A stretch of 64,000 bases of DNA from Butyricimonas virosa (GTDB lineage Bacteria > Bacteroidota > Bacteroidia > Bacteroidales > Marinifilaceae), in assembly GCF_025148635.1 (NCBI RefSeq), contig NZ_CP102269.1, positions 2,356,001-2,420,000 on the forward strand, written 5' to 3'. The position numbers were made by a program, and so were the translations under genes. Positions within the stretch are counted from its first letter, which is position 1, and every line of letters starts with the position of its first letter. The notes under the pieces were generated by a model. The model had not been told where the DNA came from. It saw only the letters and a program-made list of their open reading frames with translations, and did no database searches. Shown here piece after piece: positions 60,452 to 64,000 of this stretch.

Positions 60452-61262
60452 ATAATTTGCTGATGATTTCTTTGAATATGGCTCCCATTCGAGGTTGAGC
60501 GTGGTTGCCCACGTCCTGTACTTCCGCATGGTTCGTTTTTATGAGTTCCTCGCTGGCCGTGCTGTTCGTGATAACCGACATACCAAAGCATTCCATGTTC
60601 ATGTGACGAGCCACGATGACCTCCGGTACGGTAGACATTCCCACGGCGTCTCCACCGATAACCCGAATCCAGTTATACTCTGCCGGTGTTTCGAAGGATG
60701 GCCCTTGCAGTCCGGCGTACACACCTTTTTGCAATGGAATATTTAGTTTCTTTCCAGCCTCTTCTGCCAGTTGAATCAAGCGTTTGCTATATGCCTCGGC
60801 CATTCCGGGGAAGCGAGGACCGAGTTCGTCGATATTTTTACCCCGTAGCGGGTGTTCCGGGAATAGGTTGATATGATCCCGAATGATCATCAGGTCGCCA
60901 ACTAGGTAATTCGTGTTCACGCCCCCGGCCGCATTGGAAACAAAAAGGGTCTTTACCCCGAGAGCGTGCATCACTCTCACGGGAAAGGTCACTTCTTTCA
61001 TGGAATATCCCTCGTAATAGTGGAAACGTCCCTGCATGGCAATGACTTTTTTGCCCCCGAAGGACCCGATAAGCAATTCTCCCCGGTGTCCCTGTACCGT
61101 GGAAACGGGAAAGTTTGGAATTGCCATATATGGGATGGCGTGTTCTATCTCTATTGATTTTCCCAGTTCTCCCAGTCCTGTTCCCAGGATAATACCAATG
61201 GAATGCTCTCCTTTCACGAAAGGAGCCAAATATTTGCTACTTTCTTGTATCTTGTCTAACAT
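60450..61262 (-). CDS. punA: Purine nucleoside phosphorylase (trimeric type)
   Basis: 270 residues. Motifs of the PNP-I family are IGIILGTGLGELG (phosphate-binding loop), VQGHRGELLIGSF, FVSNAAGGVNTNY and VGMSTVPEVIVARHMNMECFGMSVITN. It phosphorylyses inosine and guanosine to the base and ribose-1-phosphate in purine salvage. It overlaps the upstream lpxK gene by 26 nt, which suggests translational coupling. Confidence 0.95.
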   Translation of the reverse strand: MLDKIQESSKYLAPFVKGEHSIGIILGTGLGELGKSIEIEHAIPYMAIPNFPVSTVQGHRGELLIGSFGGKKVIAMQGRFHYYEGYSMKEVTFPVRVMHALGVKTLFVSNAAGGVNTNYLVGDLMIIRDHINLFPEHPLRGKNIDELGPRFPGMAEAYSKRLIQLAEEAGKKLNIPLQKGVYAGLQGPSFETPAEYNWIRVIGGDAVGMSTVPEVIVARHMNMECFGMSVITNSTASEELIKTNHAEVQDVGNHAQPRMGAIFKEIISKL

Positions 61263-62286
61263 AGTCGTATATATTTTTTATGAGTTGGTCTCTTGGAGTC
61301 AGGAATTCCGGTTCGATCGGGATATAGAAAATCTGTCGTCTAATCTCTTCCGGAATATCGCATAGCGTGAGGCGAACAGCATCTTTTTCCGTGGTAAAAA
61401 TACACTTGTCCGTGATACTGATTTTCTCGTACTCTTGAATAATACGTTTTATGTCCGTGTCACTGTAATTGTGATGATCAGGAAATGTGATGTGAGCAAT
61501 TTGGTCCGTCATCTGTTTTAAATATTCCACGTAGGGAGTCGGTTGGGCAATCCCCGTGACACAGAGTATGGCCGTTTTTGGGGTTACTGCATGATGACTG
61601 TTCCCGTCCAGCGAACGGGGTTCTCCGTATCTCATGGAAGTGAACAAAAGCTGTTGGTAGGCTTTTAAATTCAAGTGTTTCAGGATAATCCGTTTCTCTA
61701 TGGGAGAGATATTCGCAGGACATTTGGTCACGATGATATAATTTGCCCTATCCTTGGCATGAATACTTTCCCGGAGACGTCCCAAGGGAAGTAAATGATC
61801 CTCGTATATGGGGCGGTTGTAATCGATTAACATGATGTTTATATCCGCTTTCACGTAGCGATGTTGAAAACCATCATCCAAGATGATTACTTCCGGTTTT
61901 TCCGGAAGCTGCATGAGCTTTTTGATCCCGCGTACCCGATCCGCATCTACGGCTACGATGATTTTTGGGAATTTATTTTTTATCTGCATGGGTTCATCCC
62001 CGATCTCGTTTGCCGTGGAGGTTTCCGTTGCCAGCACGAAACCGGAAGTTTTCCGTTTATACCCTCGGCTGAGGCAGGCTACACGGTAATCATTTTTCAA
62101 CTCGTTGATCAGGGATTCCGTGTGAGGGGTTTTTCCCGTTCCGCCCACGGTGATATTTCCCACGCAAATAATGGGAATGTCAAACTCCCGGATCTTTAGT
62201 ATGCCCAAGTTGAACAAGCGGTTACGAATACTGATTCCGATGCCGTACAGTATGCTTAAAGGCCATAGAATGAGATTTTTCAACAC
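61237..62286 (-). CDS. lpxK: Tetraacyldisaccharide 4'-kinase (LpxK)
   Basis: 349 residues. An N-terminal membrane-anchoring helix (LWPLSILYGIGISIRNRLFNLG) precedes the P-loop ICVGNITVGGTGKTPH. Further LpxK features are VACLSRGYKRKTSGF, EVILDDGFQHRYVKADINIMLIDYNRP and FTTEKDAVRL. It phosphorylates the lipid A disaccharide at the inner-membrane face. It lies 11 nt downstream of sppA and overlaps punA, so sppA-lpxK-punA is probably one operon. Confidence 0.96.
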   Translation of the reverse strand: MLKNLILWPLSILYGIGISIRNRLFNLGILKIREFDIPIICVGNITVGGTGKTPHTESLINELKNDYRVACLSRGYKRKTSGFVLATETSTANEIGDEPMQIKNKFPKIIVAVDADRVRGIKKLMQLPEKPEVIILDDGFQHRYVKADINIMLIDYNRPIYEDHLLPLGRLRESIHAKDRANYIIVTKCPANISPIEKRIILKHLNLKAYQQLLFTSMRYGEPRSLDGNSHHAVTPKTAILCVTGIAQPTPYVEYLKQMTDQIAHITFPDHHNYSDTDIKRIIQEYEKISITDKCIFTTEKDAVRLTLCDIPEEIRRQIFYIPIEPEFLTPRDQLIKNIYDYVRQDTRK

Positions 62287-62297
62287 AATGTTTCGCT

Positions 62298-64000
62298 TTA
62301 ATTAAACGTGAGGTCGTAAGGTATTCTAGCTACCATCCCTTTTATTTTTAATAATTCTTTCTGCTCCCGATAAGTATCATAGAAATCGCCCAGTTCTGAT
62401 TTTAATATGCTGGTTCTGATGCTTTGCGAGAGATTTAGCAGGATATCCTCGAAAGGACTGCGTTCAACCGGTAGTTCGGTGATCTGGTAGTTGTTCAGAC
62501 CTGCTTTGTGTGCAGCGATGGCAATGGCATCTTCCAGTCCGCCTAACACGTCAATCAATCCGAGTTTCAGCGCATCCTCTCCTGTCCATACCCGTCCCTG
62601 TGCGATTTCGTTTACCGCCTCTTTGGTCATGTGGCGTCCTTGGCTTACCCGATCGAGGAAGGTGTCGTATCCTCGGTTGATGTAAGTCTGCATCACGTTA
62701 CGCTCGTAGTCTGTTAAGGGACGATCACTGATAGGGATGGGGAGCGGGTAGCCACCTCCGAAATCGCTGTGTTCGTTGGTCTTCACCACGTCGGAAGAGA
62801 TGCCTAGTTTATCTTTGATCAGTTTCTCTCCGCTGAATAGTAAACCGAATATACCGATGGAACCGGTGAGGGTTGTCGGGTCAGCCACGATAGTGTCTGC
62901 CGCACAGGATATGTAGTACCCTCCGGATGCGGCCACGTTACCCATGGAGGCAATAAACGGTTTCGTCTGGGCGGCCAGTTGTACCTCTTTCCAGATAATA
63001 TCGGAAGTCAGGGCGCTACCTCCCGGGGAGTTGACACGTAACACGATAGCTTTGATGTTTTTATCTTCACGTGCTTTCCGGATGGTCGTGGCCAGTTCCG
63101 GTCCTATACTTTCCGGTCCCTGTTGGAATTCGATATTCCCTTGTGCGTAGATCACCGCGATCTTGTCGGCGGCAAAGTCTATGTTTGGGAAAGTGGCTTT
63201 CGTGTAATCTTCGAAACTTGTCAGGGATAGTTTTTCATCCTCTGTTAGCCCACATGCTTCACGTAGTTTATCGAGCATGGCGTTTTCGTAGAGGGCGCCA
63301 TCGAAAAATCCTTCTTTCACGAATTCTTCTGTCGGGTAGATTTTGAAATCATCGGTGATTTGATTGATCTTTTCTACCGGGATATTTCTGCTGGCGGAAA
63401 TTCCTTTCACGATGTTACCCCAAAGAGAACCTAAATAGGTCTGTACCTGTTCCCGATTAGCATCACTCATGTGTGTGTCGATGTAGGGTTCCACGGCTGA
63501 TTTGAATTTACCGACACGAATGACTTCCGGTTGTACCCCGATTTTTTTCAAAAGGTCTTTGTAGAACGATATGTTCGCGCTCATTCCGGTTAACAGTAGC
63601 GGAGTTTCGGGATTAACGAAAACACTATCGGCAACTGTCGCCAAGTAGTAGCTCTTTTGGGAATACCCCAGATTGGTGTAACTGTAAATGAATTTACCGC
63701 TTTTCTTGAACCTCAACAAAGCATTCCGGATTTCGTCAATCGTGGCGAGGGACCCGAAATTAGAGTTAATCTCTGTCAGATCCAAGTAAATCCCCTTGAT
63801 GCGGGAATCCTTGCTGGCATTGTCAATGTATTCAAGTATTTTATTTAGCCCGATTTGTTTCTCTGGGCTCATGGTCATCAAGTTAAAGTTCTGAAATGGG
63901 TTCTCTGATGCCCTGTCCGGGATCGCTGTCTTCAGTGATAGTTTTAGTATCGTGTTGTCCTTGATCTCGATCGTGGGATTGGAGAAACTGGCTATGGCCC
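62298..64000 (-). CDS. sppA: Signal peptide peptidase SppA, 67K type (5' end outside the window)
   Basis: 567 residues are visible and the frame stays open to the right edge, beginning about AIASFSNPTIEIKDNTILKL, so the N-terminal signal anchor lies beyond the window. The tandem ClpP-like domains are present: the catalytic Lys region VGKFKSAVEPY in the first and the nucleophile Ser in GNVAASGGYYISCAAD in the second, with GSIGIFGLLFSGEKL after it. It cleaves leftover signal peptides in the inner membrane, on the periplasmic side. It is followed by lpxK. Confidence 0.95.
   Translation of the reverse strand, partial: AIASFSNPTIEIKDNTILKLSLKTAIPDRASENPFQNFNLMTMSPEKQIGLNKILEYIDNASKDSRIKGIYLDLTEINSNFGSLATIDEIRNALLRFKKSGKFIYSYTNLGYSQKSYYLATVADSVFVNPETPLLLTGMSANISFYKDLLKKIGVQPEVIRVGKFKSAVEPYIDTHMSDANREQVQTYLGSLWGNIVKGISASRNIPVEKINQITDDFKIYPTEEFVKEGFFDGALYENAMLDKLREACGLTEDEKLSLTSFEDYTKATFPNIDFAADKIAVIYAQGNIEFQQGPESIGPELATTIRKAREDKNIKAIVLRVNSPGGSALTSDIIWKEVQLAAQTKPFIASMGNVAASGGYYISCAADTIVADPTTLTGSIGIFGLLFSGEKLIKDKLGISSDVVKTNEHSDFGGGYPLPIPISDRPLTDYERNVMQTYINRGYDTFLDRVSQGRHMTKEAVNEIAQGRVWTGEDALKLGLIDVLGGLEDAIAIAAHKAGLNNYQITELPVERSPFEDILLNLSQSIRTSILKSELGDFYDTYREQKELLKIKGMVARIPYDLTFN

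Noticed and set aside
1..64000. CRISPR array or Cas genes
   Set aside because: No regularly spaced repeats of 25-40 bp and no Cas-like protein were seen in any frame.

Overview
The window looks like chromosomal DNA of a gut Bacteroidota, most like the Odoribacteraceae (Butyricimonas/Odoribacter). This is inferred from gene content, not from a search. The supporting signs are SusC/SusD pairs with STN domains, an ECF-sigma/FecR pair, DUF4843, PKD-like and FISUMP lipoproteins, repeated thioredoxin-like lipoproteins, CydAB preceded by a DUF4492 gene, and promoters of the Bacteroidota type (TTTG, about 19-21 nt, TAnnTTTG).

Layout. 1-4.6 kb: a small membrane protein, tRNA-Cys, folB with a structured leader, a CysQ/M18-aminopeptidase fusion ORF, a DUF4251 protein and a small acidic protein. 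4.6-7.3 kb: a mobile-element scar. An ISL3-like element with 24-bp inverted repeats sits between the 3' remnant of a YaeR-like VOC gene and the 3' remnant of an IS1182-type transposase gene. 7.3-20.2 kb: a complete nutrient-uptake operon with sigma factor, FecR anti-sigma, SusC, SusD, a metallopeptidase-like lipoprotein, a FISUMP lipoprotein and three thioredoxin-fold proteins, closed by a terminator. 20.2-23.1 kb: an orphan tyrosine integrase with repeated motifs upstream that are split by an intact IS256 element (8-bp target duplication), then tRNA-Val. 23.2-31.2 kb: a strongly structured candidate RNA with its own promoter, followed by a second SusC/SusD locus (DUF4843 and PKD-like lipoproteins) without an adjacent sigma/anti-sigma pair.

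31.6-64 kb is mostly core genome: lipoprotein, thioesterase, LUD protein, porin, topB, TlpA, YccF, thioredoxin, SulP transporter, a PurF-like protein lacking the usual N-terminal Cys, cytochrome bd oxidase (cydAB), AI-2E-family permease, ahpCF, lon, a GlmU-like protein, a 1107-aa orphan ABC-2 permease with an M1-like region lacking HExxH, rpmE2, a Fic protein with a ruined active-site motif, a PgeF-LrgA-LrgB-exonuclease cluster, punA, lpxK, and sppA running off the right edge.

The genes fit a host-associated anaerobe that tolerates micro-oxygen (bd oxidase, AhpCF) and takes up glycans or peptides through SusCD systems. The most unusual items are the 0.2-kb structured RNA before the second SusC, the folB leader, the CysQ-M18 fusion, the degenerate Fic protein and the orphan permease/M1-like protein.
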